A stretch of DNA of 64,000 bases from Adlercreutzia sp910585575 (GCF_951801035.1 NZ_CATOKT010000006.1); one strand, 5' to 3'; counted from the first letter of the stretch, positions 17,352-26,493 are shown. Translations and numbers: made by a program. Notes: generated by a model from the letters alone, not told the origin.

Positions 17352-18905
17352 CTAATCCTCGTCGAGAATTTCCGTCTCAGCCAATGCCGGCTGATCGGCC
17401 TCGGGCAACACGGACCCATCGGCCTCCCGAGCCTCCCGGGCCTCGTCGAAGAGCGCCTTCATGGTGGGGTTCTTCCGCGTCAGCTTCTTCACCGTCAGAT
17501 CCTCGGCCTTGTCGTTGGCCAGGCGCAGCTGGTTCTCGCTGCCCAGCAGGTTGTCCTTGATCTTCTGCAAATGATCGATGGACTTGTCGATCTCCTCGAT
17601 GGCCTTGCGGAACTTGTCCGAGGCGATGCGGTAGTTGCGGCCGAACTTGTCCTTGAAGTCGGCCAGCTGGTCCTCGAAGTGCGTCACGTCGATGTTCTGC
17701 TGGCGCACGAGGGCCAGCTCCTTGCGATACTCCATCGACGACAGCGCCGCGTTGCGCAGCAGTGTGATGATGGGGATGAAGAACTGCGGGCGCACCACGT
17801 ACATCTTGTCGTAGCGATAGGACACGTCGGTGATGCCGTTGTTGTACAGCTCATTCTCGGGCTCCAGCAGCGACACGAGCACCGCGTACTCACAGCCCTT
17901 TTTCGTGCGGTCGGCGTCGAGCTTCTTGAAGTGCGACTCGTTGGTTTTCTTGTGAGTGGAGTCGTCGGCCTCGTTCTTCATCTCGAACATGATGGAGATG
18001 ATCTCGTTGCCGTCCTCGTCAAAGTCGCGGAACACGAAGTCGCCCTTGGTGCCCTCCACCACCTCGTTGTCCTTCTCGAAATAAGCGCGAGGGAAGGCCG
18101 TGGGGCGCAGCTGGTTGAAGGCGATGTCGCAGTGCTGCTCCAGCGTCTCGCCGAGCATCTTCGTGGACAGGCGCGCCTTCATGTCGCGGATGCGCTCGAT
18201 CTCGCGATCGCGATCGGCGATAAGCTCGTCCTTGGCCGCCAGCTTCTCGGCCAGCGTCGCCTTGTGCTCGGCCTCCACGCGCACCAGGGCCTCACGCTCG
18301 CGCTCTAGACGCGCTGCCAGGTCATCGCGCTCGCGCTCGACGGCCACCTGGGCGTCTTTCGCCGCCGCCTCAGTTTTCTGCACCGCTAGCTGGGTTTCCA
18401 CCGAGGCCTGCTGGCGCTGCGACTCCAGCTGCTGGGCCAAGCCGTCGCGCTCGCGCTCGACGGCACGACGCTTTTCCTCTTCAGCCGACAGCGCCTCATT
18501 CACCGCTAGCTTTCGCGCTGTCTCCGCCTCGGCGGCCTGGGCAGCCAACTGAGCACGCAAGGTCTCCAACTGCTTTTCCAGCTCGGCCCGTTCCGTGGCC
18601 GCCTTCAGCTGGAAGTCCTTCGCCTGGGTCTTGAACTGCTCGGTATGGGCCACCAGCTTCTGCTGCTCCTCGGCCAGGGCCGCGGCGTCGGCGGCCTGCT
18701 GCTCAGCCATCTGCTGCGTCAGCTTCTCGCGCTCGGCGGCCACGGCCAGCTCGACCGCCTGGCTGCGGCTCTCTTCCAGCAGGCGCTCGCGTTCGGCCAG
18801 CTCGCGCTGAAACTCCTGGTCGCGCACTTGGCTAAGGATGGCCGCGTAGCCGCTCTCGTCGACGGTGAAGGGCGTGTGGCAGTGGGGGCAGACGATCTCA
18901 CTCAT
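17352..18905 (-). CDS. DUF2130 coiled-coil protein with N-terminal zinc ribbon
   Basis: A 517-residue protein. It begins with a CPHCHTPF half zinc-ribbon, then has a long Glu/Gln/Ala coiled coil (about 30-260), and ends in the conserved DUF2130 region (about 265-480, with KGDFVFRDFDEDGNEIISIMFEMKNE). That block looks like a restriction-endonuclease-type core with acidic and Lys residues, but the activity is unproven. The start at 18905 (MSEIVCPHCH) agrees with family members; the longer ATG at 18935 has no better ribosome site. Single gene with its own terminator. Confidence 0.85.
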   Translation of the reverse strand: MSEIVCPHCHTPFTVDESGYAAILSQVRDQEFQRELAERERLLEESRSQAVELAVAAEREKLTQQMAEQQAADAAALAEEQQKLVAHTEQFKTQAKDFQLKAATERAELEKQLETLRAQLAAQAAEAETARKLAVNEALSAEEEKRRAVERERDGLAQQLESQRQQASVETQLAVQKTEAAAKDAQVAVERERDDLAARLEREREALVRVEAEHKATLAEKLAAKDELIADRDREIERIRDMKARLSTKMLGETLEQHCDIAFNQLRPTAFPRAYFEKDNEVVEGTKGDFVFRDFDEDGNEIISIMFEMKNEADDSTHKKTNESHFKKLDADRTKKGCEYAVLVSLLEPENELYNNGITDVSYRYDKMYVVRPQFFIPIITLLRNAALSSMEYRKELALVRQQNIDVTHFEDQLADFKDKFGRNYRIASDKFRKAIEEIDKSIDHLQKIKDNLLGSENQLRLANDKAEDLTVKKLTRKNPTMKALFDEAREAREADGSVLPEADQPALAETEILDED

Positions 18906-19069
18906 AACAGGCTCGCTCTCGTTGATAGACGCCATCGCATCGATAGCGCAGGGCCGCAGGGCGTCGTTTGCGCCCCGCTCGTTAGTCTGCCCCTATCCTA
19001 CCCAACCTTGTGTCCCAGAAGGAACCCAACGACGCATTTTCTTGCAATTCCGCGCAAGATCAGGCGCCC

Positions 19070-21160
19070 CTAAAGCTCCATCCGGTCGATCTCGCGGTAG
19101 CTCTTCAAGTTGAAGCTGGTCAGCTGACCCTCCGTCGCCACATAGAAGTCGTCGCCGATACGCAGGCCCCGCGCGCCCTGGAAGCCCCACTCGGCCACCT
19201 CGTCGGCCAGCGCTTCTTTGAAGCCGCGCTCGTCGGAGTACGTGAACAGGTAGTAGCAGTCGTCCTCGCCATCCACCGAGAAGCCCACCAGCCCGCGCTC
19301 GGCGTCCACGAACGCCGCACGATGGTCGTACAGCGCATCGGCCCAGTAAGTGCCCTCAAGGGTAAAGCTGGTCAGCTCCCGCACGTCCGCGGGATCCGAG
19401 GTGTCGAACATGCTCAGCTTGAGCCCCTGCGTCACACGGCCGCCCTTTTCCGTAGCCATGCCGATGCCCAGCAGACGCCCCTCGCCGAAGGGGTGCAGGT
19501 ACTCGGAGAACCCGGGGATCTTCAGCTTCCCCACCACGCGAGGATGATGCGGGTCCGCCAGGTCCACCGTGAACAGCGGATCGACTTCCTTGTAAGTAAC
19601 GAAGTAGCCCACGTCGCCCATCAAGCGGGCCGCGTACACCTTCTCGCCGGGAGCTAAATTGTCCAGCTGGCCCACCGTCTTCAAGCCCTCATCCAGCACG
19701 TACACCCCACTCGACTGCGGCTCGCCGTTCTCGTAGCGCGTGGTAACCACCCGCGTATAGCCCTCGTACTCGTCCAGCGAAAAGCCGTCGTCGATGGCCC
19801 CGGGCACCTCGGTCTCGCCCACGGCGCTAATCTTCCCCTGGTCGTACGACAGCTTGCAAAGCGCCGTGCGGTCGGAGTAGCCCCGGGAAGCCTGGGAGAA
19901 GGCGGGGTCGATTTCGTCCGTTGCCGCCTCGTCGACGTCGTCCTTCTGAGCACTGGGGTTCCACACCGCCCCGTAGGCGTAGATACTCTCGGTGCTCACG
20001 TACACGTCATCCACGCGACAGGTAAGGGCCGCGCTGTCCACCACCGTGTCGGGATCGTCCAAGGCCACCGAGCCGACCACCAGATACTGATCGGCCTCCT
20101 CCTCGTCGGGCACGTAGATGTTTCCGCACTTCACCTGCTGCTCCCCCACTTCGGGAATGTAGGCGGCGGAGTCTTCGGCACGGGCCGTCGGCCTAATGTT
20201 GAAAGCGGTGAACAGGTACAGGTAGCCGTTCACCAGGCGCGCCGTATGGTAGGCGCCCTCCTGCTTCACCCGAGTCACCTTCTGCGGCGATGACGGATCG
20301 GACACGTCATAGGTCACGATGCTGGTCACCGGATTCCACTCATTTTCGCTCTCGGGGTATTGCTCCACCACGGCGAACAGGCGATCCTCGGTGAGGAAGA
20401 ACTCGCGGAACGCCGCGCCCTTCGGCGCCTTAATCGACGCCGCCTTGCGCAGCTTGCCAGCATCGGTCCTCACGATATCGATGCGCTCGCCCCAGTCCTG
20501 CAACGTGTAGACGCAGATGCCATCCGTCTTGGCGATATCGGCCTCGTCCACGCCCTCCGTGCGCACATTGGTCTGCGAGAAGTCGCTTTCACTGGCGTCT
20601 TTCTGGGTGTCGGATCGTGCCGAGAAGCTTTCGGCCGTGGCCATGATTGCCTCATCGCTTTCGGAAAGGTCCTCATTAAGGTCACGCTGCTCGGCGCGCT
20701 GCTTCAGACCGAGCAGCGCGTACAGCTCCTCGTAGCTGGAGGCCGCCGGGATGGCGCTGACCGCAGCGACATCAGAAGAATCCGAAGCACCATCGCCCGC
20801 TGGCTCCACCGCCGAACTTGCCGGACACTCGAACACCTCCCCTGCGGTCTGCTGATCGACACCAGAAGGCACCGGATCTGCCTGCAGAACCGCCATCACG
20901 CCAATGCCGGCCAACACCGCCAAGCAGGCTGCTGCCACCGACGGGATCAGCCAGCGCCGACGCCGTTTGCCACCACGTCGCGAATACGTCACTTCATTTT
21001 CTCTAGCCCGCACGCCGGGGGCTTCCGCAGTCGGCCCGCCAGCCTCTTCCGCGGCCTGCAGCCGCGCGGCCACCGCCGCCGGCTCCAATGACGCCGGGGG
21101 TTCAATGTTTTCGCAAGCTTGCCGAAGAGCCTCGGCAATGCGCTTCTCGTTCGCATCCAT
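19070..21160 (-). CDS. Membrane-anchored beta-propeller protein, probable anti-sigma factor
   Basis: A 696-residue protein. A short cytoplasmic part (1-70) and an RRGGKRRRR stop-transfer stretch precede one membrane helix (LIPSVAAACLAVLAGIGVMAVL). An Asp/Ser-rich linker follows, then a secreted beta-propeller domain of the PF09826 type (about 170-690; repeats such as FREFFLTEDRLFAVVEQYPE and RVVGKLKIPGFSEYLHPFGE). The ATG shares one base with the sigma gene stop (TAATG). The arrangement marks it as the sensor/anti-sigma partner of that factor, with the propeller as ligand or envelope sensor. The anti-sigma assignment is inferred from context. Confidence 0.82.
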   Translation of the reverse strand: MDANEKRIAEALRQACENIEPPASLEPAAVAARLQAAEEAGGPTAEAPGVRARENEVTYSRRGGKRRRRWLIPSVAAACLAVLAGIGVMAVLQADPVPSGVDQQTAGEVFECPASSAVEPAGDGASDSSDVAAVSAIPAASSYEELYALLGLKQRAEQRDLNEDLSESDEAIMATAESFSARSDTQKDASESDFSQTNVRTEGVDEADIAKTDGICVYTLQDWGERIDIVRTDAGKLRKAASIKAPKGAAFREFFLTEDRLFAVVEQYPESENEWNPVTSIVTYDVSDPSSPQKVTRVKQEGAYHTARLVNGYLYLFTAFNIRPTARAEDSAAYIPEVGEQQVKCGNIYVPDEEEADQYLVVGSVALDDPDTVVDSAALTCRVDDVYVSTESIYAYGAVWNPSAQKDDVDEAATDEIDPAFSQASRGYSDRTALCKLSYDQGKISAVGETEVPGAIDDGFSLDEYEGYTRVVTTRYENGEPQSSGVYVLDEGLKTVGQLDNLAPGEKVYAARLMGDVGYFVTYKEVDPLFTVDLADPHHPRVVGKLKIPGFSEYLHPFGEGRLLGIGMATEKGGRVTQGLKLSMFDTSDPADVRELTSFTLEGTYWADALYDHRAAFVDAERGLVGFSVDGEDDCYYLFTYSDERGFKEALADEVAEWGFQGARGLRIGDDFYVATEGQLTSFNLKSYREIDRMEL

Positions 21161-21642
21161 TACCGTGCACCACCTTCCAACCGCCGCCCCATCTGATCCA
21201 GCGCGCGCTTGCGCCGCGAGCGAACGGTACTGGGATTCATCTGAAGCAGCGATCCGATCTCGCGACTGCGGTAGCCGCCGAACACCGACAGCCCCACGAT
21301 CAGGCGATCCTCCTCGTTAAGGCACGCAAAGGCCTGGCGCACCGCGGCGGCATCGGCCTGGTCGAGCTGTGGTCTGTCGGGAGACTCCATAGCCTCGGGC
21401 TCTGCGGGTACCATGTGGCCGTCCCGCTTCAGCTTCCGACGGCACGTGTTAGCGGTAATCTGGAACAGCCACGATTTGAAGGCCTCGTCCCGCCGCAGCT
21501 GACCGCGCTTCTCCCATGCCGCAAGCACCGCCTCGCCCACCGCGTCCTCGGCATCGGCGGCGCTGCCCATCAGACAGAGCGCGAACCGATAGAGGTCCCG
21601 GTAGATGCGCCCGTAGCGCTCGGCAAACTCATTCGCATCCAT
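21160..21642 (-). CDS. ECF-family RNA polymerase sigma factor (second)
   Basis: A 160-residue sigma-70 factor with region 2 (IYRDLYRFALCLMGSAADAE, DAVGEAVLAAW, FKSWLFQITANTCRRKL) and region 4 (CLNEEDRLIVGLSVFGGYRS, REIGSLLQMNPSTVRSRRKR). The start is the ATG at 21642 with AAGGAAG upstream; a longer frame is leader. It overlaps the beta-propeller gene by one base. Upstream lies TTGTTGCAACAA (21699-21710), sharing its GTTGCAAC core with the first ECF system. The target genes are not evident. Confidence 0.9.
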   Translation of the reverse strand: MDANEFAERYGRIYRDLYRFALCLMGSAADAEDAVGEAVLAAWEKRGQLRRDEAFKSWLFQITANTCRRKLKRDGHMVPAEPEAMESPDRPQLDQADAAAVRQAFACLNEEDRLIVGLSVFGGYRSREIGSLLQMNPSTVRSRRKRALDQMGRRLEGGAR

Positions 21643-21698
21643 CACTGCTTCCTTTTCCTCAAAGACGTCTCGCCCATAAGAGTCCCCAGGATGCACTT

Positions 21699-21710
21699 TT
21701 GTTGCAACAA
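21699..21710. promoter_or_regulatory. TTGTTGCAACAA palindrome upstream of the second ECF sigma gene
   Basis: A perfect 12-bp palindrome, flanked by AAAA and AAG on the minus strand, lies 57 bp upstream of the sigma start. Its GTTGCAAC core is also upstream of the first ECF sigma gene (7733-7740). Confidence 0.4.
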
Positions 21711-21732
21711 TTTTCCTATCGGCACAAAAGCG

Positions 21733-22155
21733 CTACAGCAGCTCAAGGGCGTGAACGCAGTCGAAGGGCACCGCCGTGCGCACGATCCACAGGGTGCGAT
21801 AGATGGTATCCACCTGGCTGACGGCCCCGGTGCAGGTGCGATAGGCGCCGTCGGCGTAATAGGTGCAGCGTACCACCGCACCGCGCTGTACCTGGCCGAT
21901 GAGCTCGTTCAGCTCCCGCGCTTCTTCTTCCGTGAGCGGGCGCTCCTCCTCGGGCACCACTTCTTGGTCGCGCACGAGGTCGTAGTAGCCGCGCAGAGCG
22001 GCGAAGGGCATGAACTGGCGCGCCCGATCGGGATGGGGGCGGCCGATGGTGTGCCGGCGCACGTACTGCTGCCGGGCCGCTTCCTCACGGGCCGCCGCGC
22101 TCTCGCCGCGACCTCGACGAGCCCTGGCACCACCCTGCGCCCCCGCCCTAGCCAC
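21733..22155 (-). CDS. YolD-like protein
   Basis: A 140-residue protein with the YolD-like core in its second half: FMPFAALRGYYDLVRDQEVV, then a Glu-rich helix, and VQRGAVVRCTYYADGAYRTC followed by VDTIYRTLWI. YolD-family proteins are small partners encoded beside Y-family polymerases in Gram-positives and are thought to act like UmuD. The start is GTG at 22155 with GGGAGGT just upstream; it overlaps the polymerase stop by 8 nt (GTGGCTAG). The N-terminal ~45 residues are Ala/Arg-rich and unusual for the family. A much longer open frame upstream is only a shadow of the polymerase gene. Confidence 0.82.
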   Translation of the reverse strand: MARAGAQGGARARRGRGESAAAREEAARQQYVRRHTIGRPHPDRARQFMPFAALRGYYDLVRDQEVVPEEERPLTEEEARELNELIGQVQRGAVVRCTYYADGAYRTCTGAVSQVDTIYRTLWIVRTAVPFDCVHALELL

Positions 22156-23572
22156 GATGACCTCCCACCAAGTTATTGCGCTCGCGGCCCATGGCGTGCT
22201 CCTGCAAGCTGGTGCCCTTGATGAGAGCGTTCTTCCCGAACTTGTCCTTAATGGCCAGCACCGCCTCTTGGGTGCGCCGCTCGCGCGCAGCAGCCTCATG
22301 GTCGGTAAACAGGTCGAAGGTGGCGAGGTCCTCGTCCACCAGATTGCCGAACCCCAGGCTGATCTTGCGGATGAGTCGCGTCGGGTCGACCGTCTCGCGG
22401 TAGAGCTCCTCCAGGTAGCCGTGGAGCTTCTTGAACGAGTTGGTGCGCTCGGGAATCTTCCGCGAGCCGCCCCCGTGGCCGAACGGGTCGCGCCGCAGGC
22501 TGCGTACACCATGCTCGGCTTGGAAGAAGTCGGCGGACTCGGCAGACTCCGGCTCGCGCGCGGCCGCACCGGGCACGAGGGCGCCTTCGGCCCCAGGGGC
22601 CCCAGCCAGTCCAGCAACGTCCGCGCCTTCGCCCATGCCCTGACCACCCTCGCCTCGCTGGTAGCTCACATGCAGCGACACATGGTCGGTGACCAGCTGC
22701 TTCTCCACCAACTCGAGCACCGTATCGTCGCACATTTCCCGCATGACAATAAGCCCGTCGTCAAAGGAATAGCCGCAGGGCAGCACCTGGCCGTTCATCA
22801 GCGAACTGGACTCGGGCTCGTAGGCCTTGATCTCGGCGATGGTGCAGGGCTCCACGCCCCAGGCGTGATCGATTAAGTACTCGGCGTTCACCCCGAACTC
22901 GTCATAGAGCACATCGGGATCCATCTCGGTGACGCCCTTCAAGTCGTACACGTGGTACTTCGCCAGGCGTCGCGCAATGCCCGGCCCTATGTTCCAGATG
23001 TCCGTCAGCGGACGATGACGCCAGATGGTGGCGCGAAACGATTCATCATCCAGCTCGCCGATACCGTCGGACGCGTGTTTGGCCGAAATGTCCAGGGCCA
23101 CCTTGGCTAAGAACAGGTTCGGCCCGATGCCCGCCGTGGCCGGGATGTTCGTTTGCGCCCGCACGGCATCGCGCAGCATCTCGGCGAACTGGCGCGCCGT
23201 CACGTCGTAGAGCGACAAATACGCCGTGGCATCGATGAAACACTCGTCGATGGAGTACGGATGGATGTCCTCCGGCGACACATAGCGCAGATAGATGCCG
23301 TATATTTCCGCAGAAGCGGCCATGTAGGCGCGCATACGGGGCCGCGCCATAATGTAGTCGATCTCGGGCGGAATCTCGAACACGCGGCAACGGTTGCGCA
23401 CCCCGACCGCCTTCATGGCGGGGCTGACCGCCAGGCAAATGGTGGTAACCGTACGCTCAGGGTCGGCCACCACCAGCCGCGTAGTCATCGGGTCAAGCCC
23501 CCGCGCCGCGCACTCCACCGAGGCGTAGAAGCTCTTCAAATCAATGCACACATATGTCCGCTGCCGTTCCAT
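22148..23572 (-). CDS. Y-family DNA polymerase (DinB/UvrX-like)
   Basis: A 474-residue translesion polymerase. The palm motifs are YVCIDLKSFYASVE at the N-terminus and YSIDECFIDAT near residue 105, with the metal-binding Asp and Glu present. The helix-hairpin-helix thumb (IWNIGPGIARRLAKYHVYDL) follows near 200. The little-finger region carries an insertion rich in Gly, Ala and Glu (about 310-370), not usual for DinB. With YolD it resembles the Bacillus UvrX/YqjW branch rather than classical Pol IV. A LexA-type box and a promoter lie just upstream, so it should be SOS-induced. The ribosome site is weak (TAGGCT). Confidence 0.9.
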   Translation of the reverse strand: MERQRTYVCIDLKSFYASVECAARGLDPMTTRLVVADPERTVTTICLAVSPAMKAVGVRNRCRVFEIPPEIDYIMARPRMRAYMAASAEIYGIYLRYVSPEDIHPYSIDECFIDATAYLSLYDVTARQFAEMLRDAVRAQTNIPATAGIGPNLFLAKVALDISAKHASDGIGELDDESFRATIWRHRPLTDIWNIGPGIARRLAKYHVYDLKGVTEMDPDVLYDEFGVNAEYLIDHAWGVEPCTIAEIKAYEPESSSLMNGQVLPCGYSFDDGLIVMREMCDDTVLELVEKQLVTDHVSLHVSYQRGEGGQGMGEGADVAGLAGAPGAEGALVPGAAAREPESAESADFFQAEHGVRSLRRDPFGHGGGSRKIPERTNSFKKLHGYLEELYRETVDPTRLIRKISLGFGNLVDEDLATFDLFTDHEAAARERRTQEAVLAIKDKFGKNALIKGTSLQEHAMGRERNNLVGGHRG

Positions 23573-23589
23573 GAGCCTAGTGTAACATG

Positions 23590-23601
23590 GAACATCAGTT
23601 C
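23590..23601 (-). promoter_or_regulatory. LexA (SOS) box in the dinB promoter
   Basis: GAACATCAGTTC is a perfect GAAC-N4-GTTC palindrome, the Gram-positive LexA/DinR core, 18 bp upstream of the polymerase start. On the minus strand it sits in the 17-bp spacer of a possible promoter (TTGTAT near 23609, TGTTAC near 23583). This position suits repression by LexA. Confidence 0.7.
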
Positions 23602-23604
23602 TAT

Positions 23605-23636
23605 ATACAAAGAGAACCGCCTTTGCGGCGGTTCTC
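23605..23636 (-). terminator. Terminator of the secreted SH3-like gene
   Basis: A 10-bp stem GAGAACCGCC / GGCGGTTCTC with a 5-nt loop (23612-23636) is followed on the minus strand by TTTGTAT. It separates this gene from the dinB promoter. Confidence 0.8.
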
Positions 23637-23661
23637 CTTCCAATGCAAGATTTCCTTTATC

Positions 23662-24600
23662 CTACCCTGCCAAGGACAGTCCCTTGAAGGGAGGCTCGTA
23701 ACCCCCGTCGCTCCTTTTATACATCAACGAGCTATCGTAGCGATTCGCGACTTTGATCCAACCCGTTCTACCTCCGGCTTTCATCAGGAAACGCACCGTA
23801 TTTCCCTTCACATAAACCCTCAGGAACTTCGCCTTCTGACCTTTCTTAATAGTGAATTTCTTGGCTTTGCACGAGGCGCTTTTGTAAGCAGTAATGTTTT
23901 TCTTCACCACATAAGCTTTGGACCGCTTGCCCTCCTCGCTGACCCACCATCCAATTCTTATTTTTCCAATAGAGGAGGCTTTCTTGAGTTTTCCTCCCTT
24001 GTATCTATAGGTGTAATCCGCTTGAATGTTTCCCGCCATGTAGGACATGACCCCAAATGTCACGATCATGGCATTTCCCGATACTTTTTTAATTTTACCG
24101 CCAAAATGACTGCCGATTTTTCTGCCGAATCCTTTGTTGCAGTCGATATTCATCTTGAATTTGCCGCCGCTGTATCTAAACACGGCGCACACGTCAGAAT
24201 CGTCATTTTCAAAGGGTCCGAAAAGATAGAGGAAAGTCTTCCCGTTCTTCAGCTTAATGAGCTGAGCCTCTACATAGTCACTATACCCACCAGCCTTTTG
24301 ATTAAGGGCAGTTTTACCATTAACAAGCACCTTAATGCGCGAATACCGGTCACCCTCTATCCCGGAAAGAGCCACCTTGATCGTATCCGACTCGCCGTCG
24401 CCGGTCACGTCGTAGGACGAATAGGTCACGCCCGTTTTCAGCGCATACACATGCGCACCGTTACTGACCACCGTAGCATAAGCGTGGCCGGGCATCGCAC
24501 AGGCTAGGAAAACCGCGCTCGCCAACAGCATGGTCAACCCCAGAACCATCAGTGCCCCTTGAGGCATCAACTGCCTCCGCGATTGCGCATTCGAACTCAT
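23662..24600 (-). CDS. Secreted hypothetical protein with C-terminal SH3-like region
   Basis: A 312-residue exported protein. A signal peptide spans about residues 12-40 (MVLGLTMLLASAVFLACAMP, cleavage near HAYA). Then comes a domain with DVTGDGESDTIKV, a calcium-binding-like loop reminiscent of FG-GAP or dockerin loops. The C-terminus (FLRVYVKGNTVRFLMKAG, then GWIKVANR) resembles a bacterial SH3-type fold. Composition is Lys/Gly/Ser-rich and lower in GC than the neighbours. ATG at 24600 has AAGGAAAGGG upstream; the GTG one codon earlier is less likely. Function unknown. Confidence 0.75.
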   Translation of the reverse strand: MSSNAQSRRQLMPQGALMVLGLTMLLASAVFLACAMPGHAYATVVSNGAHVYALKTGVTYSSYDVTGDGESDTIKVALSGIEGDRYSRIKVLVNGKTALNQKAGGYSDYVEAQLIKLKNGKTFLYLFGPFENDDSDVCAVFRYSGGKFKMNIDCNKGFGRKIGSHFGGKIKKVSGNAMIVTFGVMSYMAGNIQADYTYRYKGGKLKKASSIGKIRIGWWVSEEGKRSKAYVVKKNITAYKSASCKAKKFTIKKGQKAKFLRVYVKGNTVRFLMKAGGRTGWIKVANRYDSSLMYKRSDGGYEPPFKGLSLAG

Positions 24601-24650
24601 CACGACCCTTTCCTTCGTTGCTTTGCTGATAACGAGAAAGTCTACCGATA

Positions 24651-24672
24651 ATAAGGGCTTTTGCCCTCATCT
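24651..24672 (-). terminator. Weak hairpin after the first DUF285 gene
   Basis: A 5-bp stem AGGGC / GCCCT with loop TTTT (24654-24667) is followed on the minus strand by TATTAT. It is the only terminator-like element between the DUF285 gene and the next gene. Confidence 0.3.
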
Positions 24673-24756
24673 ATGACGCCAGGCATGCCAGACCCCGTCC
24701 ACCGTCAGGGCGTGAGCTTTCTTCCGTGATGCCCCCTCGACTAGGTTTAGCGTCTC

Positions 24757-26493
24757 TTAGCTCTTCACCTTCACGGTCTTGGTCTTCGACCAGCCCGAGT
24801 AGTACGTCTTGCCGGCCACCTTCTTGTAGGTGCGCACCTGTATGTAGTACTTCTTGCCTCCCTTGAGCTTGGAGACCTTCAGTGTGCACTTCTTGCCCGC
24901 AGAGGAGGTTGCCTTGACGGTCTTGACCGTAGCCCTCTTCATGCTTTTCTTGAGCGAGTAGCGGACCTGGTAGCCGGTGGTCTGCTTGAGCGCGGACTTC
25001 GAGGGCTTCGACCACTTCACGGTGAAGCTCTTCTTACCGAACTTCACCTTGCCCTCAGCCACAACTCCCTTGGGAACAATCTTGAACGTAGCAAACTTAG
25101 AACCAGTGTAGGCGCCCTTACCCGTGATGGCGACGGTCGCAGTGCCCACGTTCTTGTTGCGCTTGAACGCCACAGTGTAGTCTTTATCGACTCGCAGCGT
25201 CTTTCCGCCAAGTTTGACCACAACCGAAGGTTTAAGAGCTTTCCCCGTCCAAACTCCGGAAGCAACCGTCACCTTTGCGCCGGCGAGAGAGACGAGCTTA
25301 GGTTGCGGAGGAGCCACTGGCTTGACCAGTGCTTTCGCTGCAGCCGAACCCTCTGCGGCATAAATGGCGGCTTTATTTGCCGGAATCGCTTCAGGAGCAA
25401 ATACCTGACCGTTCGCATTCACCCAGCGACCCGTAGCTCCCTTGATATATTGGCTGCTCGGTGCGGGAAGGATGCCGGACGCATTCGATTTAGAACCAAC
25501 TTTTATCCAAGACAGCGAACGGCATCCCAAAAACATCGCTGACTTCATCGCATCCGATACGCCCGACATGTCAAGGCCCGAAATATCGACCGATTCAAGG
25601 CTGATGCACCAGTCGAACATTTCATAGCACATGTTCAGAGAAGGAGTACTCCAACCCGCCAGGCTAACCGTTCGGAGCGACTCGCAACCCTCAAACATAA
25701 GCGCGGTTTGCGCTAGATTAACAGTGTTCCAATTTTCAACATTGATCGCCTCAAGCGAAACGCATCCCAAGAACATCGACATCGTTGAGCGCAGCTTGGC
25801 AGTATCCCATCTCGAGACATCAACGCTCTGCAATGCGGAGCACGCCCAAAACATACCAGCGGCGGTTTCAGCGTTAGACATATTCCACTGAGAGACATCA
25901 ACGGTTTTCAGGGATTCGCAACGCCCAAACATGAAGTCAGTCGATGCAACACTCGACGTATTCCAACTTGCGGCATCGATCTCCTTCAGAGCAGTGCAGC
26001 CCTCAAACATGTAGTCAGTTGCCGCGACGCGAGACATATCCAACTTAGAAAGATCAACGGAAGAGCAATGCGCCAAGTCCTTGAACCAAGCAACGGTATC
26101 AATCGGCGCAACCCGGTCGCGCACGATTACCTCACTCACTTGGTCATCCACATTAGAGTCCCAGCCACGCTTAGGTCCTTCCGTAGATCCGGACCCAACG
26201 AGATACACTAGACTCGGATCATATGTCCCATAAGCATTATCAGGATTCGGGTCTGTCTGAATAACCAGAGTGAAAGCCTCCATTTCAGCTCCGTCGGAAT
26301 CAAGTACCATATGCCCGTTCTTATAGTACACAGCATAAATTGCATCCCCAGAGCCTTCAGCTGCCCAAGCATTTTGAGCAAACGATGGCAAAAAGAATCC
26401 CACCAGTACAACCAGCAGCACCATTACCGCAGCCAACCAGGCACTTGCCTTCGCTAAACGCAACATGCTGACATAGCAATTTGCTCTTCCCAT
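24757..26493 (-). CDS. Secreted DUF285 (BspA-like) leucine-rich surface protein
   Basis: A 578-residue exported protein. A signal peptide ends near residue 44 (SFAQNAWA). About 70-310 holds DUF285 repeats of ~24 residues, e.g. MFEGCTALKEIDAASWNTSS and MFWACSALQSVDVSRWDTAK. Then comes a spacer (GRWVNANGQVF), a beta-sandwich (about 380-480, YTVAFKRNKNVGTATVAITG) and a fibronectin type III domain (TTGYQVRYSLKKS, KYYIQVRTYKKV) at the C-terminus. No LPXTG or other wall anchor is seen. Such repeats occur in adhesins of gut and oral bacteria. The start at 26493 has GGGAGTG upstream; a longer frame lacks a signal peptide at its head and is taken as leader. Confidence 0.85.
   Translation of the reverse strand: MGRANCYVSMLRLAKASAWLAAVMVLLVVLVGFFLPSFAQNAWAAEGSGDAIYAVYYKNGHMVLDSDGAEMEAFTLVIQTDPNPDNAYGTYDPSLVYLVGSGSTEGPKRGWDSNVDDQVSEVIVRDRVAPIDTVAWFKDLAHCSSVDLSKLDMSRVAATDYMFEGCTALKEIDAASWNTSSVASTDFMFGRCESLKTVDVSQWNMSNAETAAGMFWACSALQSVDVSRWDTAKLRSTMSMFLGCVSLEAINVENWNTVNLAQTALMFEGCESLRTVSLAGWSTPSLNMCYEMFDWCISLESVDISGLDMSGVSDAMKSAMFLGCRSLSWIKVGSKSNASGILPAPSSQYIKGATGRWVNANGQVFAPEAIPANKAAIYAAEGSAAAKALVKPVAPPQPKLVSLAGAKVTVASGVWTGKALKPSVVVKLGGKTLRVDKDYTVAFKRNKNVGTATVAITGKGAYTGSKFATFKIVPKGVVAEGKVKFGKKSFTVKWSKPSKSALKQTTGYQVRYSLKKSMKRATVKTVKATSSAGKKCTLKVSKLKGGKKYYIQVRTYKKVAGKTYYSGWSKTKTVKVKS

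Noticed and set aside
22156..22647. Long upstream extension of the yolD frame
   Set aside because: It lies inside the dinB gene and lacks a ribosome site; the GTG at 22155 has GGGAGGT and gives the YolD core.
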